Shown piece after piece: positions 22,151-30,304 of a stretch of 31,403 nucleotides of DNA (the first letter of the stretch is position 1; each line of letters begins with the position of its first letter). The notes below the pieces were generated by a model. The model was not told the origin of the DNA, ran no database searches, and worked only from the letters and a program-made list of their open reading frames with translations. The position numbers and the translations under genes are program-made. The DNA lies in assembly GCA_964544115.1 (NCBI GenBank), contig CAZJBP010000013.1, forward strand, positions 1 through 31,403, given 5' to 3'. This DNA is from CAZJBP01 sp964544115 (GTDB lineage: Bacteria; Verrucomicrobiota; Kiritimatiellia; UBA8416; JADHWI01).

Positions 22151-22831
22151 GTGAAAAGTAGTACTGGTAATGCTGTCGGCTTGGTCATTGCGACGGGTCT
22201 GATTTGGGTCGCGACTCCGGCGCATGCCGGCGACCATTACTCGGATGCGATCAGCATTAATCTGGCCATCGGCTCTGACGGAACGGTATCCGGAAAGCAA
22301 ACGGGGGGAGCCGGGTCCTCGTTTGGCGGCTGGATGAACATGACTCGGGTCACTGCCAACAACGCAAATTATGCGGCCAGTGCCGACAACTCGGGTTGGA
22401 CATCATGGGCCTTCGACAGCAATCTGACAGCATCGGGTGCTGGATTGGGCTCATTCCGTATTGACCTCTATGATGGTGGCTGGGGTGCAAACACCACTTG
22501 GAACGACCCGGCGAATGGTGCGAACACCCTGGGCAGGTCCGGTGTCTCGAACGGCAACATGCCGAACAATTGGGGCCCGACAAGTCTGAGCATCGATTTT
22601 AACAGTATTCCATCGTCGTTGGTCACTGACGGCTATGACCTGTACGCGCTGGTTGGGGCGACCCGAAATTCCGGTTCCGGTCTGTCGTGGGTGAAGCTGA
22701 ACACCGCCGAACTGCTTTACTCTACAAATCCTCCCCCTTATACCCTGAACTCCCTGGGGATGAGGAGCGTGGCCGCAGTTCAGATACTGCTGGGTCCTCT
22801 TAGCCCTGGCCCGACAGTGATTGTCCGGTAG
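22151..22831 (+). CDS. Orphan secreted protein, 226 aa
   Basis: Begins at a GTG with GGAGG at 22141-22145. A clear signal peptide (residues 1-26: KSSTGNAVGLVIATGLIWVATPAHA, cleavage after AHA) is followed by about 200 residues rich in Gly, Asn, Ser and Trp, with likely beta structure (SWAFDSNLTASGAGLGSFRIDLYDGGWG, WNDPANGANTLGRSG). No catalytic motif is recognisable, and the C-terminus (LLGPLSPGPTVIVR) has no PEP-CTERM or LPXTG anchor. The composition is visibly less GC-rich than the neighbouring genes, which could reflect transfer or relaxed selection. I do not recognise the family. It lies just upstream of nuoA but appears to be a separate unit. Confidence 0.7.
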   Translation: MKSSTGNAVGLVIATGLIWVATPAHAGDHYSDAISINLAIGSDGTVSGKQTGGAGSSFGGWMNMTRVTANNANYAASADNSGWTSWAFDSNLTASGAGLGSFRIDLYDGGWGANTTWNDPANGANTLGRSGVSNGNMPNNWGPTSLSIDFNSIPSSLVTDGYDLYALVGATRNSGSGLSWVKLNTAELLYSTNPPPYTLNSLGMRSVAAVQILLGPLSPGPTVIVR

Positions 22832-22957
22832 GCGCCGCGACGAGTAGATCTGTCCCTGTCTTTAGAGTCTATTCCGATTGAATCCCCCCGTTGAAGGTGG
22901 GAGCATTAGGTCTTTTGCGGGCACTGGCGGGCCGTGCCTGCGGCGCGAAGGCTGACC

Positions 22958-23308
22958 ATGGATTTCTTGTTCATATTGGCAACGGCCGGCTTGGCGGTGG
23001 TGTTTGTGGTCGCCGGTCTGTTTGCCTCCAGGCTGCTCGCCCCGCACCGGCCGGGCGGCCTGAAGGACCTACCCTACGAATGCGGCGAGCACCCTATCGG
23101 GTCGGCGTGGATCCGGTTCAACGTCGGCTATTACCTCTTCGCCCTGCTGTTCCTGGTGTTTGACGTCGAGGCGATTTTTCTGTTCCCGTGGGCACTCGTG
23201 CTGCACGAGGCGGGAGTGGCCGGCCTCATCGAGGTTGCCGTCTTTGTTCTGATCGCCTTTCTCGTCCTGCTCTACGCCTGGCGCAAGGGAGCGCTCGAAT
23301 GGGACTGA
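22958..23308 (+). CDS. nuoA: NADH-quinone oxidoreductase subunit A
   Basis: A 116-aa membrane subunit of complex I with three helices: residues 1-25, about 55-80 and 85-110. Family signature: LKDLPYECGEHPIGSAWIRFNVGYYLFALLFLVFDVEAIFLFPWA, with the conserved ECG loop and the FDVE segment lining the quinone cavity. The ATG at 22958 has GAAGG 8 nt upstream. This is the first gene of the nuo operon; the 126-nt gap before it shows no convincing promoter. Its 3' end overlaps nuoB by 10 nt. Confidence 0.95.
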   Translation: MDFLFILATAGLAVVFVVAGLFASRLLAPHRPGGLKDLPYECGEHPIGSAWIRFNVGYYLFALLFLVFDVEAIFLFPWALVLHEAGVAGLIEVAVFVLIAFLVLLYAWRKGALEWD

Positions 23309-23964
23309 TCACCGAACAACTGCCCGCACATCTCGTCCGCATCCCCGGCGGCTCGCTGCTGCTGGGCCGCATGGATGCCATGATCAACTGGTCGCGGGCG
23401 AACAGCCTCTGGCCGCTCACGTTCGGCACCAGCTGCTGCGCGATCGAGGTGATGATGGCCGCGGGAGCGGCGGACTACGACGTGGCCCGCTTCGGCGCGG
23501 AAGTTGCCCGCCCCTCGCCCCGGCAGGCGGATCTGCTGGTCATCGCCGGCACGGTGGTCAAGCGCCTGGCCCCCCGGCTGCGGACCCTGTACGAGCAGAT
23601 GGCCGAGCCCCGCTTCGTGATCGCCACGGGGTCGTGCGCGATCTCAGGAGGGCCGTTCGTATACAACTCGTACACAACCGTCCGCGGCGTGGACGAAATT
23701 ATCCCCGTGGACGTCTACGTTCCGGGGTGTCCGCCGCGCCCGGAAGCCTATTTCTACGGCCTGCTCACGCTGCAGCGCCTGATCAAGGATGGCTTCACGA
23801 TCCGCCGCATCGGCGTCCGGCAGCCGCCCGTTCTGGCGGCGCTGCCCGCCGGTATCACCCTCCAACAGATCCAGGCCGAGATGGCCGAGCTCCTGCAGTC
23901 GCAGTCCGAGCGCAGCACCCGCCGCTTCCTGGATGAAACCGCGGACCAGTTCAAGGACACCTGA
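23299..23964 (+). CDS. nuoB: NADH-quinone oxidoreductase subunit B (N2 cluster)
   Basis: A 221-aa peripheral subunit that carries the terminal Fe-S cluster N2 and hands electrons to quinone. The four cluster ligands are present: the tandem Cys46-Cys47 in FGTSCCAIEVM, Cys113 in TGSCAISGG and Cys144 in YVPGCPPRPEA. The ATG at 23299 lies within the end of nuoA, which indicates coupled translation. The C-terminal 50 residues (ITLQQIQAEMAELLQSQSERSTRR) are a helical tail longer than the core. Confidence 0.96.
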   Translation: MGLITEQLPAHLVRIPGGSLLLGRMDAMINWSRANSLWPLTFGTSCCAIEVMMAAGAADYDVARFGAEVARPSPRQADLLVIAGTVVKRLAPRLRTLYEQMAEPRFVIATGSCAISGGPFVYNSYTTVRGVDEIIPVDVYVPGCPPRPEAYFYGLLTLQRLIKDGFTIRRIGVRQPPVLAALPAGITLQQIQAEMAELLQSQSERSTRRFLDETADQFKDT

Positions 23965-23968
23965 CGCC

Positions 23969-24433
23969 GTGGACGCCCAGGCATTGCTGGATTCTGTGAC
24001 GGCGATCGAGCCGCAGGCGACGCTGCGCCCGGCGGCCGACCGGCCGGCCGTCGCCGTGCCGGCCGACCGCCTGGCGGCGTTCATGGGCCGGCTGAAAGAG
24101 GCGCCTCTCCTGGCCTTCGACCTCCTCTATACCCATACAGCAGTCGACTGGCCCGCCGAGGACCGCATCGAACTGCTGTACGTGCTCTACTCCACCCGGC
24201 AGCGTCACTCGCTGCTGGTGAGCGCCTCGGTCCCGCGCAGCGCGCCGGAGATCGATTCTGTGCATGGGGTCTGGCGCATCGCCGAATGGCAGGAGCGGGA
24301 GGTCTACGACCTCTTCGGAGTTCTGTACAGAGGGCATCCCGACCTGCGGCGCATCCTCCTGCCGGACGAGTGGCAGGGGCATCCCCTGCGGAAGGACTAC
24401 CGCGACGACCACATGCTGGAGCTGCCGAAGTGA
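23969..24433 (+). CDS. nuoC: NADH-quinone oxidoreductase subunit C
   Basis: A 154-aa peripheral subunit of the connecting Q-module. The 30-kDa-subunit signature is clear near the end: EWQEREVYDLFGVLYRGHPDLRRILLPDEWQGHPLRKDY. The start is a GTG at 23969, 4 nt after the nuoB stop, with AAGGA upstream. The gene is separate from nuoD, unlike the nuoCD fusion of enterobacteria. The GTG start of nuoD overlaps its stop (GTGA, 24430-24433). Confidence 0.95.
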   Translation: MDAQALLDSVTAIEPQATLRPAADRPAVAVPADRLAAFMGRLKEAPLLAFDLLYTHTAVDWPAEDRIELLYVLYSTRQRHSLLVSASVPRSAPEIDSVHGVWRIAEWQEREVYDLFGVLYRGHPDLRRILLPDEWQGHPLRKDYRDDHMLELPK

Positions 24434-25590
24434 GCGTTCGCACCACAACCCTGGAAGAGCGCGTCCAGGCGCCCGGCGCCCAGGACACCCCCCTGTCGGC
24501 GCAGGAGTACCTCGTCAACATGGGGCCGCAGCACCCCTCGACACACGGCGTGCTGCGCCTCGTGCTGCGGCTGGACGGCGAGACCGTGCGCGAGGTGATC
24601 CCGGTGCTCGGTTACGTACACCGCGGCGTGGAGAAGATGGGGGAGCACCTCACCTACCGGCAGTTCATCCACCTCACCGACCGGCTGGACTACCTCTCGG
24701 CGCTTGCGAACAACTGGGCCGTCTCCATGGCCGTGGAGAAGGCCGCCGGGATCGAGATCAACGACCGGATTAACGTCATCCGCACGATTCTCGTCGAGCT
24801 GCAGCGCATCGCGAGCCACCAGTTGTGGTGGGGCGTGCTGGGAATGGACCTGGGCGGCTTCACGCCGTTCCTGTACGGCTTTCGCGACCGGGAGAGGATC
24901 ACCCGCATCCTGGAAGAGACCACCGGCGGCCGCCTGACCATGAACTTCATCCAGCCGGGCGGGCTGATGCACGACATCACGCCCGACTTCGTGCCGCAGG
25001 TGAAGGCGTTCCTGAGCTACTTCAAGCCGAAGCTCGAGGAGTACGAAGCGCTGGTGGGCGGCAATGTGATTGCGCGCGCGCGCCTGTGCGGCGTCGGCGT
25101 CCTTGACGCGGCCTCGGCCCTGTCCGTGGGCGCCACCGGCCCGGTGCTGCGCGCTAGCGGCGTGGCGCACGATCTGCGCAAGCTCGAGCCCTACGGCGCC
25201 TATGGCCGCGTGGAGTTCGACGTGCCGGTGGGCCGCGTGGGGGATTGCTGGGACCGGTACGCCGTGCGGGTCGAGGAGATGCGCCAGTCCATGCGGATCA
25301 TCGAGCAGCTCATCGACGCCATCCCCGACGGCAAGCACATGGTGATGAAGTTCAACGCCAAAATCCGCCTGCCGGAGGGGTGCCTCTACACCCAGGTGGA
25401 AACCGCACGCGGCATCCTGGGCGTGCTGATCGTCTCGGACGGGCGCGAGCAGCCCTACCGGGTACACTTGCGGTCCCCCAACTTCAACAACTTGTGGAGC
25501 GTCACGGTCATGCCCCCGGGCTGGCGCATCGCCGACCTGGTGGCCGTGATCTCCTCGCTGGACCTCGTGGTCCCGGACCTCGACCGATGA
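24430..25590 (+). CDS. nuoD: NADH-quinone oxidoreductase subunit D
   Basis: A 386-aa 49-kDa-type subunit forming the quinone site with NuoB. Signatures: MGPQHPSTHGVLRLVLRLDGE (residues 31-51), GYVHRGVEKMGEHLTYRQFIHLTDRLDYL, and the C-terminal SPNFNNL with a final LDLVVPDLDR. These resemble [NiFe]-hydrogenase large subunits without the metal-binding cysteines. The GTG at 24430 has GGAG 8 nt upstream. Its TGA overlaps the nuoH ATG (ATGA at 25587), leaving no room for nuoE, nuoF or nuoG between them. Confidence 0.96.
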   Translation: MSVRTTTLEERVQAPGAQDTPLSAQEYLVNMGPQHPSTHGVLRLVLRLDGETVREVIPVLGYVHRGVEKMGEHLTYRQFIHLTDRLDYLSALANNWAVSMAVEKAAGIEINDRINVIRTILVELQRIASHQLWWGVLGMDLGGFTPFLYGFRDRERITRILEETTGGRLTMNFIQPGGLMHDITPDFVPQVKAFLSYFKPKLEEYEALVGGNVIARARLCGVGVLDAASALSVGATGPVLRASGVAHDLRKLEPYGAYGRVEFDVPVGRVGDCWDRYAVRVEEMRQSMRIIEQLIDAIPDGKHMVMKFNAKIRLPEGCLYTQVETARGILGVLIVSDGREQPYRVHLRSPNFNNLWSVTVMPPGWRIADLVAVISSLDLVVPDLDR

Positions 25591-26699
25591 CGATCGCCCT
25601 CATACTGGCCACAGCCCCCGGTTGGGACGTGCAGTCCCTGTCGCACCGCGCCGGCGCGGCCCTGCCCGGGCATCCCTGGCAGGCGCTGGGGTACCTGGCG
25701 CTCGCCCTGGCGGGCCTGGGCGCGCTGGTCGCGGGGCTCGGCATGGGCCTGATCTACGTCGAACGCAAGGTGGCCGCGCACTTCCAGTGCCGCCTCGGCC
25801 CCATGCGCGTCGGCTGGCACGGCGTCCTGCAGACCGTTGCGGACACGCTGAAGCTGCTGCTCAAGGAAGACATCATCCCGGTGCGCGCGGACCAGTGGCT
25901 GCACCTCGGCGCCCCGTTCCTGAGCCTGATGGCCGCCCTGCTGGTGATGGCCGTGCTGCCGCTGAGCCCCTCGTGGCAGGTGGCGGACGTGAAGGTCGGC
26001 GTAATCTACGTGGTGGCTGCCAGCGGCCTCGGCACCATCGGGGTGCTGCTGGCGGGCTGGAGCTCTCACAACAAGTGGTCTCTGCTGGGCGCCATGCGCG
26101 CCGGCGCGCAGATGATTTCCTACGAAGTCTCCACGATCCTGGCCCTGCTGGTGGTGGTGCTCTTCTCCGGCTCGCTGCAGCTGTCGGAGATTGTCCGCTC
26201 GCAGGCGGCCGGCTGGTGGATCTGGCGGGCCCATGGCGTGGGCCTGGTCGGCTTTGTCATCTACCTGATCGCAGCGGTGGCCGAGATCAACCGCACGCCG
26301 TTCGACATTGCCGAAGGCGAGAGCGAGCTGACGGCGGGCTTTCACACCGAGTATTCGGGCATGCGCTTCGCGTTCTTCTTCCTGGCGGAATTCATCAACC
26401 TGTTTGTGGTCTCGGCGATGACGGCGACGCTCTTTCTCGGGGGATGGATGCCGTTCCACATCGGCGACTGGGCCGCGTTCAATGGCGTCATGGACCTCCT
26501 CCCGCCGTTCTTCTGGTTCGCGGGCAAGACCGGCGCGATCATCTTCCTGATCATGTGGTTCCGCTGGACCTTCCCGCGGCTGCGCGTCGACCAGTTGATG
26601 CGGCTGGAGTGGAAGGTGCTGGTCCCGATCGGCTTCGTGAACCTGGCCGCCGCCGCCGTGGTGGCTTTCTGGCGGCTGTACCCGTTTGCCGCCCACTGA
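25587..26699 (+). CDS. nuoH: NADH-quinone oxidoreductase subunit H
   Basis: A 370-aa, roughly eight-helix membrane subunit that joins the Q-module to the proton-pumping arm. Characteristic segments: YVERKVAAHFQCRLGPMRVGWHGVLQTVADTLKLLLKED and AEINRTPFDIAEGESELTAGFHTEYSGMRFAFFFLAEF, the acidic quinone-channel loop. The start overlaps the nuoD stop (ATGA). nuoI follows after 11 nt. Confidence 0.96.
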   Translation: MTIALILATAPGWDVQSLSHRAGAALPGHPWQALGYLALALAGLGALVAGLGMGLIYVERKVAAHFQCRLGPMRVGWHGVLQTVADTLKLLLKEDIIPVRADQWLHLGAPFLSLMAALLVMAVLPLSPSWQVADVKVGVIYVVAASGLGTIGVLLAGWSSHNKWSLLGAMRAGAQMISYEVSTILALLVVVLFSGSLQLSEIVRSQAAGWWIWRAHGVGLVGFVIYLIAAVAEINRTPFDIAEGESELTAGFHTEYSGMRFAFFFLAEFINLFVVSAMTATLFLGGWMPFHIGDWAAFNGVMDLLPPFFWFAGKTGAIIFLIMWFRWTFPRLRVDQLMRLEWKVLVPIGFVNLAAAAVVAFWRLYPFAAH

Positions 26700-26710
26700 G
26701 GACATCGGTC

Positions 26711-27403
26711 ATGGATCCCGCGAACAAACACGCAAACCAGGCGATGCCGGTGGACGGCGGCGTCCCCGTTGCCCGCCCGGAGCGGCACGGCTATGCCGGC
26801 GGCATTGTGGCGGGCCTCTGGTCGCTGCTGAAGGGCATGCGCGTCACGTTCCACTATCTCGTCCGCCCCTCCACGGTCGTGACCCAGCAGTACCCCGAGA
26901 ACCGGGCCACGCTGCGGCTCCCCGAGCGCGCCCGGACGCTGCTCGCAATGATTCATGACGAGCAAGGCCAGCACCGCTGCACCGCCTGCCGCTCCTGCGA
27001 AATCGCCTGCCCCAACGCCTCCATCCGCGTGGTCTCGCGCAAGGGCCCGATCACCGGACGCAACGAGATCGACCATTTCGTGTGGCGCCAGGACACGTGC
27101 ACGTTCTGCAACATGTGCGTCATGGTCTGCCCCTTCAACGCCCTCACGATGAGCGGTAGCTTTGAGGGCGCCGTCTTCGACCGGCGGCTACTCGTCTACA
27201 GCCTGAACCGCTACGCCGGCCCGTCGGGCCCGGCGCTGGCCAAGGTGGAGAACGAGGCGGAGCGACGGCAGATGATGGAGCCGCGCCTCCCCTACTCCGG
27301 GCCCGTCCCCTTGAACGGCGTCGCCCTTGCCGGCATCCCCGAGCCCCTGCTGGCCGCTGGCGCCGACCTTCCCCCGGCAGCGCCCAAGGAGAGCGCCCCA
27401 TGA
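26711..27403 (+). CDS. nuoI: NADH-quinone oxidoreductase subunit I (2x[4Fe-4S])
   Basis: A 230-aa ferredoxin-like subunit holding clusters N6a and N6b. The two CxxCxxCxxxCP motifs are complete: Cys90-93-96-100 (CTACRSCEIACP) and Cys130-133-136-140 (CTFCNMCVMVCP). The ATG at 26711 has GAGGA 8 nt upstream. The core is flanked by an N-terminal extension of about 30 residues and a Pro/Ala-rich C-terminal tail from about 190 (EPRLPYSGPVPLNG ... PPAAPKESAP), making it longer than the usual 160-180 aa. The stop overlaps nuoJ (ATGA). In complexes lacking NuoEFG this subunit is the likely electron entry point. Confidence 0.95.
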   Translation: MDPANKHANQAMPVDGGVPVARPERHGYAGGIVAGLWSLLKGMRVTFHYLVRPSTVVTQQYPENRATLRLPERARTLLAMIHDEQGQHRCTACRSCEIACPNASIRVVSRKGPITGRNEIDHFVWRQDTCTFCNMCVMVCPFNALTMSGSFEGAVFDRRLLVYSLNRYAGPSGPALAKVENEAERRQMMEPRLPYSGPVPLNGVALAGIPEPLLAAGADLPPAAPKESAP

Positions 27404-27957
27404 GCGTGGCCCTGCTGAATGCCATCCTGTTCTACGCCCTCGCCGCCGGCGCGGTGGGGCTGGCCGTGGCCGTGGTCCAGACCCGGCACATCCTGCGGGC
27501 CGCCCTCGCCCTCATGGGCGTGCTGGGCTTCACCGCCGGGCTCTACGTGGTGCTGAGCGCCACGCTGCTGGCCGCGGTGGAGGTGCTCGTCTATATCGGC
27601 GGCATCGTGGTGCTGTTCGTCCTGGCGGTGATGCTGAGCAGCCCCACCGAGTTGCTCGACGACGTGGCCCCGCTGCGACGCCGCCTCCTGGGCTTCGGCG
27701 CGGCAGCCCTGTATTTCCTGCTGAGCCTCGCCATGTGCATCGAAAGCCCGTTCGAGTCGCGTCAGGAGGGGGCGCTGCCGAATGCCGCGGATCTGGCCCA
27801 GTCCTTCCTGGGGCGGGGGGCTTCCGGGTACCTCATCCCCTTTGAGCTGATCTCCCTGCTCCTGCTGGGCGCCGCCGTGGGAGCAATCGTGCTGGCCCGC
27901 AAGGTACCGGCGCCGGGGGGCGGGGCGCAGCCCGCCGGGAAGGAGGCGCAGCCATGA
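27400..27957 (+). CDS. nuoJ: NADH-quinone oxidoreductase subunit J
   Basis: A 185-aa, five-helix membrane subunit of the proton-pumping arm. Signatures: helix 1 NAILFYALAAGAVGLAVAVV, the helix-3 region EVLVYIGGIVVLFVLAVML with its conserved YIGG pi-bulge motif, and the last helix FELISLLLLGAAVGAIVLARK. The start overlaps nuoI by ATGA and its stop overlaps nuoK by ATGA. Confidence 0.95.
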   Translation: MSVALLNAILFYALAAGAVGLAVAVVQTRHILRAALALMGVLGFTAGLYVVLSATLLAAVEVLVYIGGIVVLFVLAVMLSSPTELLDDVAPLRRRLLGFGAAALYFLLSLAMCIESPFESRQEGALPNAADLAQSFLGRGASGYLIPFELISLLLLGAAVGAIVLARKVPAPGGGAQPAGKEAQP

Positions 27958-28286
27958 CGCACCTTCTCCGGCTGGCTGAACCGGGCGTGTATCACTGGAT
28001 CGGTCTGGCGTCGCTGCTGTTTTCAATCGGCATCTACGGCCTGCTCACCCGCCGCAACGCGCTTGGCGTCCTGATGGCCATGGAGCTGATGCTCAACGCG
28101 GGGGCGATGAGCTTCGTCATCTTCGGGCGCTTCGTAGCCCCGGGCCAGGTGGACGGCCAGATCATGGCCCTGTTCATTATCTCCGTCGCCGCGGCCGAGG
28201 CCGTGGTGGCGATCGCCATCTTCATCGGCGTCTTCCGGCAACGCCAGACCATGGACCTGAGGCGCATGAACCTGATGAAGCAGTGA
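27954..28286 (+). CDS. nuoK: NADH-quinone oxidoreductase subunit K
   Basis: A 110-aa, three-helix membrane subunit, the MrpC homologue of the pump arm. The two membrane glutamates needed for proton transfer are present: Glu44 in VLMAMELMLNAG and Glu82 in SVAAAEAVVAIAIFI. The ATG at 27954 overlaps the nuoJ stop and has AGGAGG upstream. nuoL follows after 13 nt. Confidence 0.95.
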   Translation: MTHLLRLAEPGVYHWIGLASLLFSIGIYGLLTRRNALGVLMAMELMLNAGAMSFVIFGRFVAPGQVDGQIMALFIISVAAAEAVVAIAIFIGVFRQRQTMDLRRMNLMKQ

Positions 28287-28299
28287 AGGATTCGCCCCG

Positions 28300-30285
28300 A
28301 TGGAACACGCGGCAGAACTGAGTTTCGCACTGCAGCACGCCTGGCTCATCCCGGCCATTCCCCTGGCCTCCTTCGCGCTCGTGGGCATGGTGATCCGGCC
28401 CCTGTCCGCGCGGCTCGCCGGGCTGGTGGCTACGCTGGCCATCCTGGCCTCCGCGGCTCTCGCCGGCGTGCTGGCGTGGGACTATCTCCGGCTGTCTTCC
28501 CTCGCGGGCCACAGCCCCACCCTCATCCCCTGGAGCATCGAGTGGCTGCGCTACCAGGAGCATCTCGCCGTCCGTCTCGGCATTCTGGTCGACCCCATCT
28601 CCGTTCTGCTCATGGTCGTTGTCACCACGGTGAGCTTCCTCGTGCACCTGTATTCGATCGGCTACATGCACGGCGAGCGGAGCTACGGCCGCTACTTCAC
28701 ATATTTGAACCTCTTCACCTTCAGCATGCTGGGGCTGGTCACGGCCCCGAACATCATCCAGATGTTCGTCTTCTGGGAGCTGGTCGGCGCCAGCTCGTTC
28801 CTGCTGATCGGCTACTACTACGACCGGCCGTCGGCCGTGGCCGCCGCGAAGAAGGCCTTCACGGTCACGCGCTTTGCCGACCTGGGATTCCTCATCGGCG
28901 TGCTGCTCCTCGCGTATCACGGCGGCAAGGCCTTCGGCGTGCTCGGCCCCGTGGTGGGCCCGGGGGGCGCTCCCTTTGATTTTGCCTTCCTGACCAACGC
29001 GACCGTGCTGCAGCACTTCGCCACGCTGCACGCGGGCGCCACGGGCCTCAGCCTCCTGACCGTGGCGATGATCCTCATCTTCGTCGGCGCCGCCGGCAAG
29101 AGCGCCATGTTCCCGCTGCACATCTGGCTGCCCGACGCGATGGAGGGCCCCACCCCGGTGTCCGCGCTCATCCACGCCGCCACCATGGTCGTGGCCGGCG
29201 TTTACCTCGTGGCCCGAATGTTCCCGGTCTTTGCCGTCGCCAATGGAGCACTGATGGTCGTGACGGTCGTCGGCGCCTTCACATCCCTCTTCGCGGCCGT
29301 GATCGGCTGCACGCAGGATGACATCAAGCGCGTGCTCGCGTTCTCCACGCTGAGCCAGCTCGGATACATGATGTTCGCCCTCGGCATAGCCACCCCGGAG
29401 GATCCGGCCGGCTACACGGCCTCCATGTTCCACCTCTTCACGCACGCCTTCTTCAAGGCGCTGCTGTTCCTCGGATCCGGCGCGGTGATCCACGCCGTGC
29501 ACAACAACGAAATCTGGAAGATGGGCGGCCTGCGGCGGAAGATGCCGATCACGCATGCAACGTTCCTGATCGCCACGCTCTCCATCGCGGGCATCTGGCC
29601 GTTCGCGGGGTTCTTCTCCAAGGACGAGATTCTCTCCGCCGCCCTTGGGGGAGGCCACCCCGTCGTCTTCGCCGTGGGCCTCCTGGGCGCGGGGCTGACC
29701 GCCTTCTACATGACGCGGATCTATGTGGTGACCTTCTGGGGCCAGCCGCGCAGCGGAGCCGCGGGTCACGCGCACGAGGTCTCGGCGATCATGTGGATCC
29801 CCATGGTAACGCTCGCCACGCTGTCCATCGCCTCCGGCTTCGTCCCGTTCGGCCGCTACGTCCACTTGGGAGCAGCGCACGAAGCGGCCGAGGCCATCAA
29901 CTGGGCCGTGGCCATCCCCGGCACCGCCGCCGGACTGGCGGGCCTCGCCCTCTCGCTGCTGCTCTACGCGGGGCCCGAGCGGCGCCTGAACGCCGCGGTC
30001 GCCCTGCTCGGGCGGCTGTACCCGGTGATCAAGCACAAGTTCTACTTCGACGAAATCTACCTGTTCGTCACGCACCGCATCATCTTCCGGCACGCGGCGG
30101 CGCCAATCGCCCGCTTCGACCGCAAGGTGGTGGACGGCGGCGTGAACATGGGCGGGAGCGTCACCCGCACGTCCGGGGCGCTCCTGAACCGGCTGCAGAC
30201 CGGGCAGGTGCAGATGCACGGGATGGGATTGATCTCGGGGGTCATCTTCATCCTCGTCGCGGTTTGGGCATACTTGATCTGGTGA
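28300..30285 (+). CDS. nuoL: NADH-quinone oxidoreductase subunit L
   Basis: A 661-aa antiporter-like subunit, about 16 helices with the long lateral helix at the C-terminus. Signatures: FFTYLNLFTFSMLGLV-type region, FWELVGASSFLLIGYYYDRP with the key Glu, GKSAMFPLHIWLPDAMEGPTPVSALIHAATMVVAGVYLV with the pump lysine, and HAFFKALLFLGSGAVIHAV. The C-terminal GRLYPVIKHKFYFDEIYLFVTH is the usual NuoL start of the lateral helix. AAGGA at 28286-28290 serves the ATG at 28300. It is read in the same direction as nuoM, 19 nt ahead of it. Confidence 0.96.
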   Translation: MEHAAELSFALQHAWLIPAIPLASFALVGMVIRPLSARLAGLVATLAILASAALAGVLAWDYLRLSSLAGHSPTLIPWSIEWLRYQEHLAVRLGILVDPISVLLMVVVTTVSFLVHLYSIGYMHGERSYGRYFTYLNLFTFSMLGLVTAPNIIQMFVFWELVGASSFLLIGYYYDRPSAVAAAKKAFTVTRFADLGFLIGVLLLAYHGGKAFGVLGPVVGPGGAPFDFAFLTNATVLQHFATLHAGATGLSLLTVAMILIFVGAAGKSAMFPLHIWLPDAMEGPTPVSALIHAATMVVAGVYLVARMFPVFAVANGALMVVTVVGAFTSLFAAVIGCTQDDIKRVLAFSTLSQLGYMMFALGIATPEDPAGYTASMFHLFTHAFFKALLFLGSGAVIHAVHNNEIWKMGGLRRKMPITHATFLIATLSIAGIWPFAGFFSKDEILSAALGGGHPVVFAVGLLGAGLTAFYMTRIYVVTFWGQPRSGAAGHAHEVSAIMWIPMVTLATLSIASGFVPFGRYVHLGAAHEAAEAINWAVAIPGTAAGLAGLALSLLLYAGPERRLNAAVALLGRLYPVIKHKFYFDEIYLFVTHRIIFRHAAAPIARFDRKVVDGGVNMGGSVTRTSGALLNRLQTGQVQMHGMGLISGVIFILVAVWAYLIW

Positions 30286-30304
30286 GCGAAAGGCGAACGA
30301 CGCC

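Noticed and set aside
22832..22957. Promoter of the nuo operon
   Set aside because: TTGAAT at 22878 and AT-richer hexamers near 22868 and 22904 exist, but no pair has proper spacing, so no promoter was called.
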